Below are positions 8,071 through 17,588 of a stretch of 46,013 nucleotides of DNA, in pieces. This DNA comes from Streptococcus mitis (GTDB lineage: Bacteria > Bacillota > Bacilli > Lactobacillales > Streptococcaceae): assembly GCF_005144795.1 (NCBI RefSeq), contig NZ_SWFJ01000013.1, forward strand, positions 1-46,013, read 5' to 3'. Within the stretch, counting starts at the first letter, position 1, and each line of letters begins with the position of its first letter. The notes beneath the pieces are model-generated. The model saw only the letters and a list, made by a program, of their open reading frames with translations. It was not told the origin of the DNA and did not search any database. Position numbers and translations under genes: made by a program.

Positions 8071-10767
8071 TTAAATCGCATTCTTATCAAAGCCGAGTTT
8101 TCGTTGCATAAACTTGACAATTTCTACAATAAGAATCATTGAGAAACTTCCTGCCATAACAATTGCCCATTGAGACAAGTCTAGTTTGGTTACGTGGAAG
8201 ATACCTTCAAGAGGCTCTACAACAATAGTTGCCATAAGAAGAATGAAGGATACTAGGATAGACCAGTTGAAGGTCTTAGACTTGAACGGACCAACTGTCA
8301 AGATGGATTGGTAGACAGATTTAACATTGTAGGCATGGAATAGCTGAATCAAACCAAGGGTTGCAAAGGCCATAGTAAGAGCATCTGCGTGAATGGCATG
8401 ATTGTCACCCACATGTACTGGGTAAGCAATCGCAAGACCATAAACACTCATAACAAGAGCTGCTTGGAGTACACCTTGATAGATGATAGAACTGAAAACA
8501 CCACCTGAGAAGAAGCTTGCCTTGCGTCCACGTGGTTTATGGGTCATAACACCTGGCTCCGCAGGTTCAACACCTAGAGCGATAGCTGGGAAGGTATCGG
8601 TTACCAAGTTGATCCACAAGAGATGAACTGGCTGCAAGACATCCCAACCAAACAAGGTTGATAGGAAGATAGTTAGTACTTCAGCAGTATTGGCAGAAAG
8701 AAGATATTGAATAGTCTTTTGAATGTTTGAGAAGACCTTACGTCCTTCTTCCACTGCGACGATGATAGTCGCAAAGTTGTCGTCAGCAAGAATCATGTCT
8801 GAAGCCCCTTTAGAAACCTCTGTACCTGTGATGCCCATACCGATACCGATATCGGCTGTTTTCAGAGCTGGAGCGTCATTAACACCGTCACCTGTCATGG
8901 CAACGACCTTACCTTGTTTTTGCCAGGCCTTGACGATACGAACCTTGTGTTCTGGAGACACACGGGCATAAACAGAGTATTGACCAACTACTTTTTCAAA
9001 GTCTTCATCTGACAGTTCGTTGAGTTCAGCACCTGTCAAAACGTGGCCTTCTGTATCGTTTGCGTCAATGATTCCCAAACGTTTGGCAATCGCTTCTGCA
9101 GTGTCTTGGTGGTCACCTGTAATCATGATTGGACGGATTCCAGCTTCCTTGGCTACACGAACAGCCTCAGCAGCTTCAGGACGTTCCGGGTCAATCATCC
9201 CAATCAAACCAGTGAAGATTAAATCATTTTCAAGTTCTTCAGAAGTGAGATTTTCTGGAATGCTATCGATAATCTTATAAGCTCCTGCAAGGACACGCAA
9301 GGCTTGGTGGGCCATTTCAGAGTTGTTTGTCTGAATGAGGTTTGTAACCTTCTCATCAATGGGAGCAATATCCCCAGCCTTATCACGAAGAACACAACGT
9401 TTCAAAAGTTGGTCTGGAGCACCCTTGACCGCTACAAGGAAACGACCATCTGGCAATGGGTGAACCGTTGACATGAGCTTACGGTCAGAGTCAAATGGCA
9501 ATTCAGCTACACGAGGATATTTGTCTAAAAATCCTTTAACATCATAGCCCTTGTCCAAGGCATACTGGATGAAGGCTGTTTCGGTTGGGTCACCAATCAG
9601 GTTTCCTTCCACATCGATTTTCGTATCGTTTGCCAAGACAACTGAACGAAGTAGGGGCATTTCAAGACCCAGTTCAATGTCATCAGCTGAGTCATGTAGG
9701 ACAGCATCGTAGAAGACTTTTTCAACTGTCATCTTGTTCATAGTTAGCGTACCAGTTTTATCAGAAGCGATGATTTCAGTTGAACCAAGTGTTTCTACTG
9801 CTGGCAACTTACGAACGATTGAGTTTCGTTTGGCCAAAACTTGAGTACCAAGGGCAAGAACGATGGTCACGATAGCAGGAAGTCCTTCTGGGATGGCTGC
9901 AACAGCAAGCGCAACAGAGGTCATCAACTCACCAAGTGGATTTTTACCTTGAATGAAGACTCCAACAACAAAAGTAACAAGGGCAATGACCAAGATAGCA
10001 TAGGTCAAAACCTTAGAAAGGTTGTTCAAGTTTTGTTTTAGTGGCGTATCTGTCTCATCAGCATCTTGGAGCATGCCAGCGATATGACCCACTTCAGTAT
10101 ACATACCTGTATTGACAACAACACCAAGACCACGACCGTAGGTCACGTTTGAGTTTTGGAAGGCCATATTGACACGGTCACCAATACCAGCATCTGCAGC
10201 GAGTTCTACAGTCAAATCTTTTTCAACTGGAACAGACTCACCTGTCAATGCTGCTTCTTCGATTTTAAGAGAATTAGCTTCTAGCAAACGTAGGTCTGCT
10301 GGTACGACGTCACCAGCTTCGAGGGCGACGATATCACCTGGCACCAATTCTTTGGAATCAATCTCAGTCATGTGTCCATCACGAATAACGCGAGCAGCTG
10401 GACTAGACATAGACTTGAGGGCTTCGATGGCTTCTTCTGCTTTTCCTTCTTGGTAAACACCAAAGGCAGCGTTAATGATAACCACGGCTAAAATGATAAT
10501 GGCATCTGCGATATCTTCCCCACCAGAAGTCACAACTGACAAGATTGCTGCCGCAACTAGTATGATAATCATTAAATCCTTAAATTGCTCGATAAATTTG
10601 ACCAGGATTGATCGTTTCTCGCCTTCTTCGAGTTCATTGTGGCCAAATTCTGCAAGGCGCTTTTCCGCCTCACTTGATGACAAACCTTGCTCGGTCGCAT
10701 CTACAGCATTCAAGACCTCTTCAGGACTCTGAGTGTAAAACGCTTGGCGTTTTTGTTCTTTTGACAT
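8071..10767 (-). CDS. caxP: Ca2+/Mn2+-exporting P-type (P2A) ATPase, MgtA/CaxP type
   Basis: An 898-residue SERCA-like P2A ATPase that pumps Ca2+ and Mn2+ out of the cell. The start is the ATG at 10767, with AAGGAGG six bases upstream; a longer frame exists but lacks a ribosome site. Seen in order: N-terminal cation ATPase domain, TM1-2 (about 65-105), actuator TGES (175-178), M4 metal-binding motif PEGLPA (293-298), phosphorylation site DKTGT (336-340), hinge TGDGVNDAPALK, and six C-terminal membrane segments. In pneumococcus the orthologue (CaxP, later MgtA) protects against calcium and manganese stress. The gene is read divergently from mntE and carries a yybP-ykoY riboswitch in its leader, so excess Mn2+ should raise its expression. 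Confidence 0.93.
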   Translation of the reverse strand: MSKEQKRQAFYTQSPEEVLNAVDATEQGLSSSEAEKRLAEFGHNELEEGEKRSILVKFIEQFKDLMIIILVAAAILSVVTSGGEDIADAIIILAVVIINAAFGVYQEGKAEEAIEALKSMSSPAARVIRDGHMTEIDSKELVPGDIVALEAGDVVPADLRLLEANSLKIEEAALTGESVPVEKDLTVELAADAGIGDRVNMAFQNSNVTYGRGLGVVVNTGMYTEVGHIAGMLQDADETDTPLKQNLNNLSKVLTYAILVIALVTFVVGVFIQGKNPLGELMTSVALAVAAIPEGLPAIVTIVLALGTQVLAKRNSIVRKLPAVETLGSTEIIASDKTGTLTMNKMTVEKVFYDAVLHDSADDIELGLEMPLLRSVVLANDTKIDVEGNLIGDPTETAFIQYALDKGYDVKGFLDKYPRVAELPFDSDRKLMSTVHPLPDGRFLVAVKGAPDQLLKRCVLRDKAGDIAPIDEKVTNLIQTNNSEMAHQALRVLAGAYKIIDSIPENLTSEELENDLIFTGLIGMIDPERPEAAEAVRVAKEAGIRPIMITGDHQDTAEAIAKRLGIIDANDTEGHVLTGAELNELSDEDFEKVVGQYSVYARVSPEHKVRIVKAWQKQGKVVAMTGDGVNDAPALKTADIGIGMGITGTEVSKGASDMILADDNFATIIVAVEEGRKVFSNIQKTIQYLLSANTAEVLTIFLSTLFGWDVLQPVHLLWINLVTDTFPAIALGVEPAEPGVMTHKPRGRKASFFSGGVFSSIIYQGVLQAALVMSVYGLAIAYPVHVGDNHAIHADALTMAFATLGLIQLFHAYNVKSVYQSILTVGPFKSKTFNWSILVSFILLMATIVVEPLEGIFHVTKLDLSQWAIVMAGSFSMILIVEIVKFMQRKLGFDKNAI

Positions 10768-10832
10768 GTGTCTCCTCCTTGACATTGTGTGCAAAACAGA
10801 CTCTCTTTTCCCTCATCGCATCTTTTCACGAC

Positions 10833-10867
10833 AAACAAAAAGAGACCTGTTAATCATAACAAGTCTC
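10833..10867 (-). terminator. Riboswitch-controlled intrinsic terminator
   Basis: On the minus strand GAGACTTGTT (10867-10858) pairs with AACAGGTCTC, ending 10842, followed by TTTTTG. The 5' arm shares CTTG with the closing helix of the aptamer upstream, so aptamer folding and terminator are mutually exclusive. Confidence 0.85.
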
Positions 10868-10958
10868 GCTGTTTAAGATAGTGCCGGAAAGCATACTTTT
10901 CAGTATAAAATTCGGAATGACGACACTATCACAGGTTTCTGCCAGCTACTCCCTTGAG
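10859..10958 (-). promoter_or_regulatory. yybP-ykoY manganese riboswitch
   Basis: The minus-strand leader starts at the predicted transcription start and carries the family hallmarks. These are CAAGGGAGTAGC at the 5' side, an internal GTCGTCA strand, a variable hairpin (ATACTGAAAAGTAT) and a 3' strand AACAGCGAGACTTG closing P1 (CAAG/CTTG). The class binds Mn2+, and a Mn-sensing example in front of this very transporter gene is known in Streptococcus. Because P1 and the terminator compete for the same strand, this should be an ON switch: Mn2+ stabilises P1, blocks the terminator and allows transcription. Confidence 0.88.
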
Positions 10959-10965
10959 TAGTACT

Positions 10966-10993
10966 ATTATACCAAATTTTGAAAAGTTTTCAA
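10966..10993 (-). promoter_or_regulatory. Promoter of the riboswitch-controlled ATPase
   Basis: TTGAAA (10988-10993), a 16-base spacer and TATAAT (10966-10971), preceded by TG in the extended position, on the minus strand. Transcription should start at about 10959, immediately before the aptamer. Confidence 0.85.
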
Positions 10994-11012
10994 AGAGTAA
11001 AAACTGCCTTAT

Positions 11013-11041
11013 TTGAATTTTCCCTTGAAAACCAGTATAAT
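11013..11041 (+). promoter_or_regulatory. mntE promoter
   Basis: TTGAAT (11013-11018), exactly 17 bases, TATAAT (11036-11041). No riboswitch-like sequence lies between it and the ATG at 11075, in contrast with the divergent ATPase gene. Confidence 0.85.
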
Positions 11042-11074
11042 GGTAGAATGCTATGTGACTAGAAAGGAAGTTGA

Positions 11075-12259
11075 ATGAAGCAATCTATCTCAAACCTCAA
11101 GTTAGCTGAGCGTGGGGCCATTATCAGTATTTCGACCTACCTGCTCTTGTCTACGGCCAAATTGGCAACTGGTCATCTTCTTCATTCATCCAGTTTGGTA
11201 GCTGATGGTTTTAACAACGTCTCGGACATCATTGGAAATGTGGCCCTCTTGATAGGGATTCGGATGGCGCGCCAGCCTGCAGACCGTGACCACCGTTTTG
11301 GCCACTGGAAGATTGAGGATTTGGCAAGCTTAATCACTTCCATCATCATGTTTTATGTCGGTTTCGATGTACTTCGGGATACCATTCAAAAAATTCTCAG
11401 TCATGAAGAAACGGTCATTGACCCTCTTGGTGCAACCCTAGGAATCATTTCTGCAGCGATTATGTTTCTAGTTTATCTCTACAATACTCGCCTCAGTAAG
11501 AAATCCAACTCCAAAGCACTGAGGGCTGCCGCCAAGGACAATCTTTCTGATGCTCTTACCTCACTTGGTACTACTATTGCCATCCTAGCTAGCAGTTTCA
11601 ATTATCCCATTGTGGATAAACTGGTTGCCATTATCATCACTTTCTTTATCTTGAAGACTGCCTATGATATCTTTATCGAGTCTTCCTTTAGTCTTTCAGA
11701 TGGCTTTGACGACCGTCTGCTTGAGGACTATCAAAAGGCCATTATGGAAATTCCCAAAATTAGCAAGGTTAAATCTCAAAGAGGTCGCACCTACGGTAGC
11801 AACATTTACCTTGATATTACGCTAGAAATGAATCCTGACTTGTCTGTTTTTGAGAGTCATGAAATCGCGGATCAAGTCGAGTCTATGCTGGAGGAACGTT
11901 TTGGAGTCTTTGATACCGATGTCCATATCGAGCCAGCACCTATCCCTGAGGACGAAATTTTAGACAATGTCTATAAAAAATTGCTGATGCGCGAGCAATT
12001 GATTGATCAGGGAAATCAACTGGAAGAACTCTTGGCTGATGATTTTGTCTATATTCGCCAAGATGGGGAGCAGATGGATAAAGAGGCCTATAAAGCCGAA
12101 AAAGACTTGAATTCTGCTATCAAGGATATTCAAATTACTTCCATCAGTCAGAAAACCAAACTCATCTGCTATGAGTTGGACGGAATTGTCCATACCAGTA
12201 TCTGGCGCCGTCACGAAACTTGGCAAAATATCTTTCATCAAGAAACCAAAAAAGAATAG
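11075..12259 (+). CDS. mntE: Manganese efflux protein MntE (cation diffusion facilitator)
   Basis: A 394-residue CDF transporter that exports Mn2+ in exchange for protons. Metal-site signatures are visible: NxxxD in TM2 (Asn47-Asp51, within DGFNNVSD) and DxxxD in TM5 (Asp155-Asp159). The Asn replacing the Asp/His of zinc exporters is the mark of the Mn-selective group. About six membrane segments occupy residues 15-215, followed by a cytoplasmic dimerisation domain (about 215-290, including HEIADQVE) and a longer C-terminal extension (about 295-394) beyond the usual CDF length. AAAGGA precedes the ATG. The gene shares its control region with the Ca/Mn ATPase read the other way; together they form a Mn-export locus. 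Confidence 0.93.
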   Translation: MKQSISNLKLAERGAIISISTYLLLSTAKLATGHLLHSSSLVADGFNNVSDIIGNVALLIGIRMARQPADRDHRFGHWKIEDLASLITSIIMFYVGFDVLRDTIQKILSHEETVIDPLGATLGIISAAIMFLVYLYNTRLSKKSNSKALRAAAKDNLSDALTSLGTTIAILASSFNYPIVDKLVAIIITFFILKTAYDIFIESSFSLSDGFDDRLLEDYQKAIMEIPKISKVKSQRGRTYGSNIYLDITLEMNPDLSVFESHEIADQVESMLEERFGVFDTDVHIEPAPIPEDEILDNVYKKLLMREQLIDQGNQLEELLADDFVYIRQDGEQMDKEAYKAEKDLNSAIKDIQITSISQKTKLICYELDGIVHTSIWRRHETWQNIFHQETKKE

Positions 12260-12294
12260 AGAAATCCTGTCATGAGACGGGATTTTTCTATTCT
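12253..12294. terminator. Bidirectional terminator overlapping the end of mntE
   Basis: Arms AGAATAGAGAAATCC (from 12253) and GGGATTTTTCTATTCT (to 12294) form a long, nearly perfect hairpin. The left arm includes the last two sense codons and the stop of mntE; the right arm ends one base before the stop codon of the convergent ABC-F gene. Confidence 0.9.
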
Positions 12295-12295
12295 T

Positions 12296-14167
12296 CTAGC
12301 TATCAAATTCACTTAGATATTCATAGCGTTCGTATTTTTCAAGGAGTGCTTCGTTTTTCTCATCCAATTCTTTTTGAAGAGTCGCTAGCTTACCAAAATC
12401 AGAACCATTGGCCTGCATTTCCTCTTCAATCGCAGCGATACGATTTTCCAAGGCTTCAATATCGCTTTCAATACTTGCCCACTCCTGCTTTTCTTGGTAG
12501 GTCATGCGTTTCTTGTCTTCACGGACCTTGACCACTTTTTCTTTTTCGGTCTTTTGCACTTGATTGACCATATCTGTTTCAAAGGCTTTTTCATCAAGGT
12601 AGTCGGTGTAATGACCAAAGAATGGACGTATCTTGCCATCTTCAAATGCGAGAATCTTGGTCGCTACCTTATCCAAGAAATAGCGGTCATGGCTAACTGT
12701 CAAGACAGGCCCAGCAAAGCCTTGCAAGAAATTCTCCAAAACTGTCAAGGTCGCAATGTCCAAATCATTTGTCGGCTCATCCAAGAGAAGAACATTTGGT
12801 TTTTCCAAGAGCAATTTGAGGAGATAAAGACGCTTTTTCTCTCCACCAGACAATTTCTCAATCAAGGTTCCATGCGTTGAACGTGGGAAAAGAAACTGCT
12901 CCAGTAACTCAGCAATGGAAGTCGTAGAACCACCGCTGGTCTTGACTTCTTCTGCCACTTCCTGCAGGTAATTGATCACTCGCTTGCTTTCATCCAATCC
13001 CTCAATTTGCTGAGAGAAATAGGCGATGCGAACAGTTTCCCCAATCACAACTTGTCCTTCAGTTGGCTCAAGACTTCCTGCAATCAGATTGAGCAGAGTT
13101 GATTTCCCAACACCGTTATCCCCAACGATTCCGATACGATCTTTGGCCTGCACCAAGAGATTAAAATCTTGCAAAATAGGATTATTTTCATAGGCAAAGG
13201 AAACATCCTGAAACTCGATGACTTTCTTCCCAATCCGACTGGTTTCAAAGTTCATGGTCAAGTCTGTCTCAGCAACGCCGCCTGAAACTTCCTTTTTCAG
13301 GTCGTGGAAACGATTGATACGAGCCTGTTGCTTGGTCGCACGCGCCTGCGGTTGTCTACGCATCCAAGCCAATTCTTGCTTATAGAGTTGTTCTTTTTTG
13401 TGAAGAAGAGCCGCGTCGCGCTCACCCTGTTCAGCCTTAAGGCGAACATAGTCCTGATAATTCCCCTGATACTCTGTCAAACCTGCTCGATCCAACTCGA
13501 AAATACGTGTTGACAGTGCATCTAGGAAATAGCGATCGTGGGTGATAAAAAGGACGGTCTTCTTGGAATTTTTTAAAAAGAGGGTCAGCCACTCGATGGT
13601 CGCAATGTCCAGATGGTTGGTCGGCTCGTCCAGCAGCAAGAGGTCGTGATTACCAAGAAGAACTTGCGCCAACTGGACCCGTCTTCTTAGACCACCTGAC
13701 AATTCCCCAACAGGAGTAGATAAGTCCTGAATCCCCAGCTTGCTAAGAACCGTCTTGACCTGACTCTCAATTTCCCAAGCTTGGAGAGAGTCCATTTCTG
13801 CCATGACACGTTCCAAACGTGCCTGCTTGTCCTCACTATAGTTGAGCATGATCAATTCGTACTCACGAATGAGCTGGATTTCCTTGAGGTCGCTGGAGAG
13901 GACCGTATCCAAAACTGTCTTGCTATCATCAAAATCAGGGTCCTGAGTCAAGTAACCAATCTGGTAATCATTTTTAGCTGAAAAAGGACTGACATCCCCA
14001 TCAAAGCCAGAAACACCAGAAAGAACATCTAAAAGGGTGGTCTTCCCCGTTCCATTGACACCAATCAGACCAATTCTGTCTAGGTCATGGATAATAAAGG
14101 AAATATCCTTAAAAACGGTCTTGTCACCGACGGATTTACTTAGTTTTTCAACGATAAAATCACTCAT
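12296..14167 (-). CDS. ABC-F family ATPase (Uup/YfmR type)
   Basis: A soluble 623-residue protein with two ATPase domains and no membrane segment, the mark of ABC-F translation factors that act in the ribosomal E site. Walker A motifs are GVNGTGKT (36-43) and GDNGVGKS (about 347-354); signatures are LSGGLRRR and LSGGEKKR, and Walker B lines are [12 protein letters not shown] and [11 protein letters not shown]. The P-site tRNA interaction motif region lies between the domains ([16 protein letters not shown]). A C-terminal coiled coil (about 545-620) places it with Uup/YfmR rather than with drug-resistance ABC-F proteins. Its ATG overlaps the stop of cca by four bases, so dapB-cca-abcF is one translationally coupled unit. 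Confidence 0.88.
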   Translation of the reverse strand: MSDFIVEKLSKSVGDKTVFKDISFIIHDLDRIGLIGVNGTGKTTLLDVLSGVSGFDGDVSPFSAKNDYQIGYLTQDPDFDDSKTVLDTVLSSDLKEIQLIREYELIMLNYSEDKQARLERVMAEMDSLQAWEIESQVKTVLSKLGIQDLSTPVGELSGGLRRRVQLAQVLLGNHDLLLLDEPTNHLDIATIEWLTLFLKNSKKTVLFITHDRYFLDALSTRIFELDRAGLTEYQGNYQDYVRLKAEQGERDAALLHKKEQLYKQELAWMRRQPQARATKQQARINRFHDLKKEVSGGVAETDLTMNFETSRIGKKVIEFQDVSFAYENNPILQDFNLLVQAKDRIGIVGDNGVGKSTLLNLIAGSLEPTEGQVVIGETVRIAYFSQQIEGLDESKRVINYLQEVAEEVKTSGGSTTSIAELLEQFLFPRSTHGTLIEKLSGGEKKRLYLLKLLLEKPNVLLLDEPTNDLDIATLTVLENFLQGFAGPVLTVSHDRYFLDKVATKILAFEDGKIRPFFGHYTDYLDEKAFETDMVNQVQKTEKEKVVKVREDKKRMTYQEKQEWASIESDIEALENRIAAIEEEMQANGSDFGKLATLQKELDEKNEALLEKYERYEYLSEFDS

Positions 14168-15363
14168 TTTTTCTCCCTCAGATAAGCATGGATGGCTTGA
14201 CGGTCATTTTCCAATTCTCCATCGACAATGGCATACTCAATCTCTGTTAAAATCTCTCCTAAGTCAGGTCCTGGGTGATAGCCATATTCCTTGATCAAAA
14301 TACCACCATTAATCTGAATTTCTTTCTTGTCATGAATGGTCAAGCTCTGATAGGTTTCTGTGATTGCTTGTGGATTGACTTCTTTTCCTTGGGCCTGACG
14401 AAGATTTTCAGCCTGTAAAAGTAAATCCAAGTCAAAGCGGTAACAATCGCGCTTGCTCAATTCTCCCTTTTCACGCAAGGCCAAAATAGTCAGCAAATCT
14501 TGTACATGCTTAGCAAACTGGCGTGAGGTCTTCCAAGCCTTCAAAAATGGCTGCGCATTTTCAATCTCCAAAGCCCACAGTAGAGCCGCCCAGGCTTGCT
14601 CTGAAGATTCAAAGGTGAAATCAGTCTCCAAATCAAACAGTCTATTGAGCTTGTCCTGGCTAGCTGCCATATCAGGGAGATAGTCATAAGCTTGACTCTC
14701 AATCATGGAAGCCAAGCCCCTTCTCCAAAATGGAGCCAGCAAGAGTTTATCAAATTCAACGAAGGTACGCTCCACAGAAATTTTCTCCAAAAGTGGCGTC
14801 AAGGTCTTCATTGCTTTAAAGGTTTCTGGCTCAAGTTCAAAGCCAAGACTGGCCTGAAAACGGAAGCCACGCATAATCCGCAAAGCATCTTCGTTGAAAC
14901 GCTCACTAGGCTCCCCAACTGCTCGCAAGACTTGATTTTCCAAATCTTCTAAACCATGGAACAAGTCAATGATTTCCCCTGTCTCGTCCAAGGCAAAGGC
15001 GTTGACTGTGAAATCACGGCGTTTGAGGTCTTCTTCTAGCGAGCGAACAAAGGAAACCGCACTAGGTCTGCGATAGTCAACATAGACATCTTCTGTCCGA
15101 AAAGTAGTCACCTCATACTCCTCGTCCCCATCTAAGACCAAGACAGTTCCATGCTCGATTCCGATATCGGCTGTTCGCGGAAAAATCTGCTTGGTCTCTT
15201 CTGGATAAGAAGAAGTCGCGATATCCACATCATGGATGGGACGATTGAGGAGGGCATCTCGAACAGATCCCCCAACAAAATAGGCTTCAAAGCCTGCTTC
15301 TTTAATTTTTTCTAATACTGGTAAAGCCTTCTGAAATTCAGAAGGCATTTGCGTTAATCTCAT
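14164..15363 (-). CDS. cca: CCA-adding enzyme (tRNA nucleotidyltransferase)
   Basis: A 399-residue class II nucleotidyltransferase of the Gram-positive length that adds or repairs the 3' CCA of tRNA. The head domain carries GGSVRD (31-36) and the metal-binding DVD (45-47); further on are the RRDFTVNA and [12 protein letters not shown] blocks that bind and select nucleotides. The C-terminal half is helical tRNA-binding. It overlaps dapB by four bases upstream and the ABC-F gene by four bases downstream, indicating coupled translation. Confidence 0.95.
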   Translation of the reverse strand: MRLTQMPSEFQKALPVLEKIKEAGFEAYFVGGSVRDALLNRPIHDVDIATSSYPEETKQIFPRTADIGIEHGTVLVLDGDEEYEVTTFRTEDVYVDYRRPSAVSFVRSLEEDLKRRDFTVNAFALDETGEIIDLFHGLEDLENQVLRAVGEPSERFNEDALRIMRGFRFQASLGFELEPETFKAMKTLTPLLEKISVERTFVEFDKLLLAPFWRRGLASMIESQAYDYLPDMAASQDKLNRLFDLETDFTFESSEQAWAALLWALEIENAQPFLKAWKTSRQFAKHVQDLLTILALREKGELSKRDCYRFDLDLLLQAENLRQAQGKEVNPQAITETYQSLTIHDKKEIQINGGILIKEYGYHPGPDLGEILTEIEYAIVDGELENDRQAIHAYLREKK

Positions 15364-16127
15364 AATAAGTGTTCTAATCCATAGACAAGCTCATGACGCT
15401 TGACAACTTCTTTAATTCCCAAATTCACCCCTGTCATGAAGGAGCTACGATCATAGGAGTCATGACGGAGTGTCAATCCTTCTCCTTGATTGCCAAAGAT
15501 GACTTCCTGATGAGCTACCAAGCCTGGCAAACGAACTGAGTGGATCCGCATGCCATCAAAGTCAGCACCACGGGCACCTGCAATCAGCTCTTCTTCATCA
15601 GGAGCACCTTGCTGGGTTGACTCTCGAACTTCTGCCATTAACTCAGCTGTTTTAATAGCTGTTCCACTCGGAGCATCCTTTTTCTTGTCATGATGTAACT
15701 CAATAATCTCCACATTTGGGAAATATTTAGCAGCCTGCCTTGCAAATTGCATGAGTAAAACAGCACCTAAGGCAAAGTTAGGAGCGATCAAGCCACCCAA
15801 ATCTTGGGCACGAGAAAATGATTTTAGCTCTACAATTTCTTCACTCGTGAAACCTGTTGTTCCAACTACTGGAGCAAAGCCATTTTCAAGAGCAAAGCGT
15901 GTATTTTCATAGGCAACAGCTGGAGTTGTAAAATCTACCCAAACATCCGCTTTAAAGCCTGCTAAATCAGTCTTATTCTTGAAAACAGGAATTCCTTGCC
16001 ATTCTGACTCAGACTCAAAAGGATCCAAAACTGCTACCAAGTCCAAGTCTGGATCAGCCAAGACCATCTGACAAGCAGCCTGGCCCATCTTTCCCTTAAA
16101 ACCAGCAATAATTACTCGAATACTCAT
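15360..16127 (-). CDS. dapB: 4-hydroxy-tetrahydrodipicolinate reductase DapB
   Basis: A 255-residue enzyme of lysine biosynthesis (NAD(P)H reduction step), supplying lysine for the peptidoglycan stem peptide. The nucleotide-binding motif GFKGKMG (9-15) starts the protein, and the catalytic block [15 protein letters not shown] (143-157) holds the active His and Lys and the substrate-binding SGT. It is first of the dapB-cca-abcF unit. A structured inverted-repeat region lies 14-92 bases upstream of its start and could be part of its leader. Confidence 0.95.
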   Translation of the reverse strand: MSIRVIIAGFKGKMGQAACQMVLADPDLDLVAVLDPFESESEWQGIPVFKNKTDLAGFKADVWVDFTTPAVAYENTRFALENGFAPVVGTTGFTSEEIVELKSFSRAQDLGGLIAPNFALGAVLLMQFARQAAKYFPNVEIIELHHDKKKDAPSGTAIKTAELMAEVRESTQQGAPDEEELIAGARGADFDGMRIHSVRLPGLVAHQEVIFGNQGEGLTLRHDSYDRSSFMTGVNLGIKEVVKRHELVYGLEHLL

Positions 16128-16141
16128 CTCTACTCCTGACT

Positions 16142-16219
16142 AAGATACAAAGGACGTTAGCTGCCCATGAAAAATAAGGAATAGCGCTGACTTTCCATGA
16201 AAGGCAAGACAGGTATCTT
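16142..16219 (-). promoter_or_regulatory. Inverted-repeat, probably structured leader upstream of dapB
   Basis: The gap 16128-16290 has no gene. On the minus strand AAGATAC (16219-16213) and GTATCTT (16148-16142) can close a 78-base structure. Inside, the strands around TGCCTTTCATGGAAA and TTTTTCATGGGCA pair through TGCC/GGCA, CATG/CATG and AAA/TTT, with a bulged TTT. A local CTTTCatgGAAAG hairpin is an alternative. No lysine riboswitch or T-box hallmark is present. It may be a dapB leader, a small RNA or a dead repeat. Confidence 0.4.
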
Positions 16220-16290
16220 TTTTCAAGAGGCAGGTAGTCCGTGTTCAATTTCTATGATATAAGATTTCTTAACTAGCCTAGAAACGCCAA

Positions 16291-17139
16291 CTAAATCACT
16301 GGAATATAACCTAGAGCAATACTTCCTGCTCCTAGGTGGGTCCCAATGACACTACCAAATGTAGCAAGTGAAATATCCGTACCCACTCCAGATTCAAGTA
16401 AGTGCTGACGCAATTCTTCAGCCTTCTCAGGAGCATTTCCGTGAATGACAATGATACGGTATTGGCCTGAAGCTGTGGCATCCTTGATAATCTCAATTAA
16501 ACGCTTGGTTGCTTTCTTTTCAGTACGAACTTTTTCGTACACTTCAATCACACCTTGGTCGTTGAAATAAAGGATTGGCTTAATGCTTAGCAGATTGCCC
16601 AAAATCGCAGCTCCATTTGAAAGGCGTCCCCCTTTCACCAAGTGGTCCAAGTCATCCACCATGATGAAAGCAGATGTGTGACTAATTTGAATAGCTAGCT
16701 TATCCTGAATGATGGCAAAGTCATCGCCCTGGTCTCGCCAGTTAAAGACACTTTCAACCATGATACCCAGAGGAGCACTTGTAATCAAAGTGTCTGGGAA
16801 GGCAATGGTTAAGCCCTCATAATCATCGACCATGTACTGGATATTTTGGTAAAAACCTGAAATTCCAGAAGATAGAAAAAGCCCCAAAGCATGTGTATAA
16901 CCTTGTTCTTTGAGCGAAGTTAAGATTTCATCTAACTTTGCAATACTTGGTTGACTGGTCTTAGGCAATTCAGAATCCTGAGCCATTTTTTGGTAAAATT
17001 CCTCAGCAGTCAGATTAACACCTTCAACATACTCCTCACCATCAATATTGACAGGAATATCCAAGACATACAAATCTTCTCTTTGCAAGGTCTCTGCACT
17101 GAGATAGGCAGAGGAATCTGTGATAACAGCTAATTTCAT
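16291..17139 (-). CDS. DegV family fatty acid-binding protein (FakB-like)
   Basis: The 282-residue sequence has the DegV fold signature from its start ([13 protein letters not shown]) and the conserved TSQPS loop (61-65), which in FakB proteins contacts the fatty-acid carboxylate. FakB proteins hold a fatty acid while the kinase FakA phosphorylates it for phospholipid synthesis. The conserved basic block [20 protein letters not shown] and C-terminal [12 protein letters not shown] are visible. Streptococci have several FakB paralogues and I cannot say which this is. It begins one base after the stop of the DUF1149 gene, so the two should be co-transcribed. Confidence 0.85.
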   Translation of the reverse strand: MKLAVITDSSAYLSAETLQREDLYVLDIPVNIDGEEYVEGVNLTAEEFYQKMAQDSELPKTSQPSIAKLDEILTSLKEQGYTHALGLFLSSGISGFYQNIQYMVDDYEGLTIAFPDTLITSAPLGIMVESVFNWRDQGDDFAIIQDKLAIQISHTSAFIMVDDLDHLVKGGRLSNGAAILGNLLSIKPILYFNDQGVIEVYEKVRTEKKATKRLIEIIKDATASGQYRIIVIHGNAPEKAEELRQHLLESGVGTDISLATFGSVIGTHLGAGSIALGYIPVI

Positions 17140-17140
17140 A

Positions 17141-17515
17141 TTAGAACTCCAAATTGATTCCTGGTAAGTCTAATGCAATTTCAGTTACTTCGTAAGTCAA
17201 ACGGTTGAGCATGTTCAAACATGGACGAGCCAAAGTTTCAACTTCCTCTTGATTAAACTCACTTGGTTCATTGACAATACGACCTTCCACATGGTTAACT
17301 TGGGAAATCGTTCCACTGATAACAAATTTGTCAAAGACAATCATAAAACTTAAGACAACCACTAAAGATGTCACTTGATTTTCTTGGTCATGTTGGAGTA
17401 ATTGGAAGTTCACATCCACCTTAGTTTCAGGAGTTCCATTTTCATTTTCCCATTCAAAATTACGCGCATCAAAATGATACTGACTGACAAATTCTTGTTC
17501 ACGTTTAAGATTCAT
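17141..17515 (-). CDS. DUF1149 family protein
   Basis: A soluble 124-residue protein that I recognise as the DUF1149 family of lactobacilli and streptococci, whose fold resembles the chaperone SecB. No catalytic motif is visible; the central [21 protein letters not shown] strand-rich block is characteristic. Function is unknown. It sits just ahead of the DegV gene and has its own extended -10 promoter. Ribosome site GAGGGAGAAAGAC precedes the ATG. Confidence 0.75.
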   Translation of the reverse strand: MNLKREQEFVSQYHFDARNFEWENENGTPETKVDVNFQLLQHDQENQVTSLVVVLSFMIVFDKFVISGTISQVNHVEGRIVNEPSEFNQEEVETLARPCLNMLNRLTYEVTEIALDLPGINLEF

Positions 17516-17547
17516 GTCTTTCTCCCTCGGCTACAATATTATAAGCT

Positions 17548-17556
17548 ATTGTACCA
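17548..17556 (-). promoter_or_regulatory. Extended -10 promoter of the DUF1149-degV unit
   Basis: TGgTACAAT on the minus strand (-10 at 17548-17553), 33 bases upstream of the ATG. No good -35 is seen. This separates the unit from glmM upstream. Confidence 0.6.
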
Positions 17557-17588
17557 TAATTTTTTATTTTCATCTAGTTTTCTAGGAT

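Noticed and set aside
10740..10794. Longer N-terminus for the Ca/Mn ATPase starting at 10794
   Set aside because: The extra nine residues overlap the SD AAGGAGG that serves the ATG at 10767, and the family starts at the later codon.
16128..16290. Lysine riboswitch before dapB
   Set aside because: The region is too short and lacks the conserved lysine aptamer motifs; listed only as a possible structured leader.
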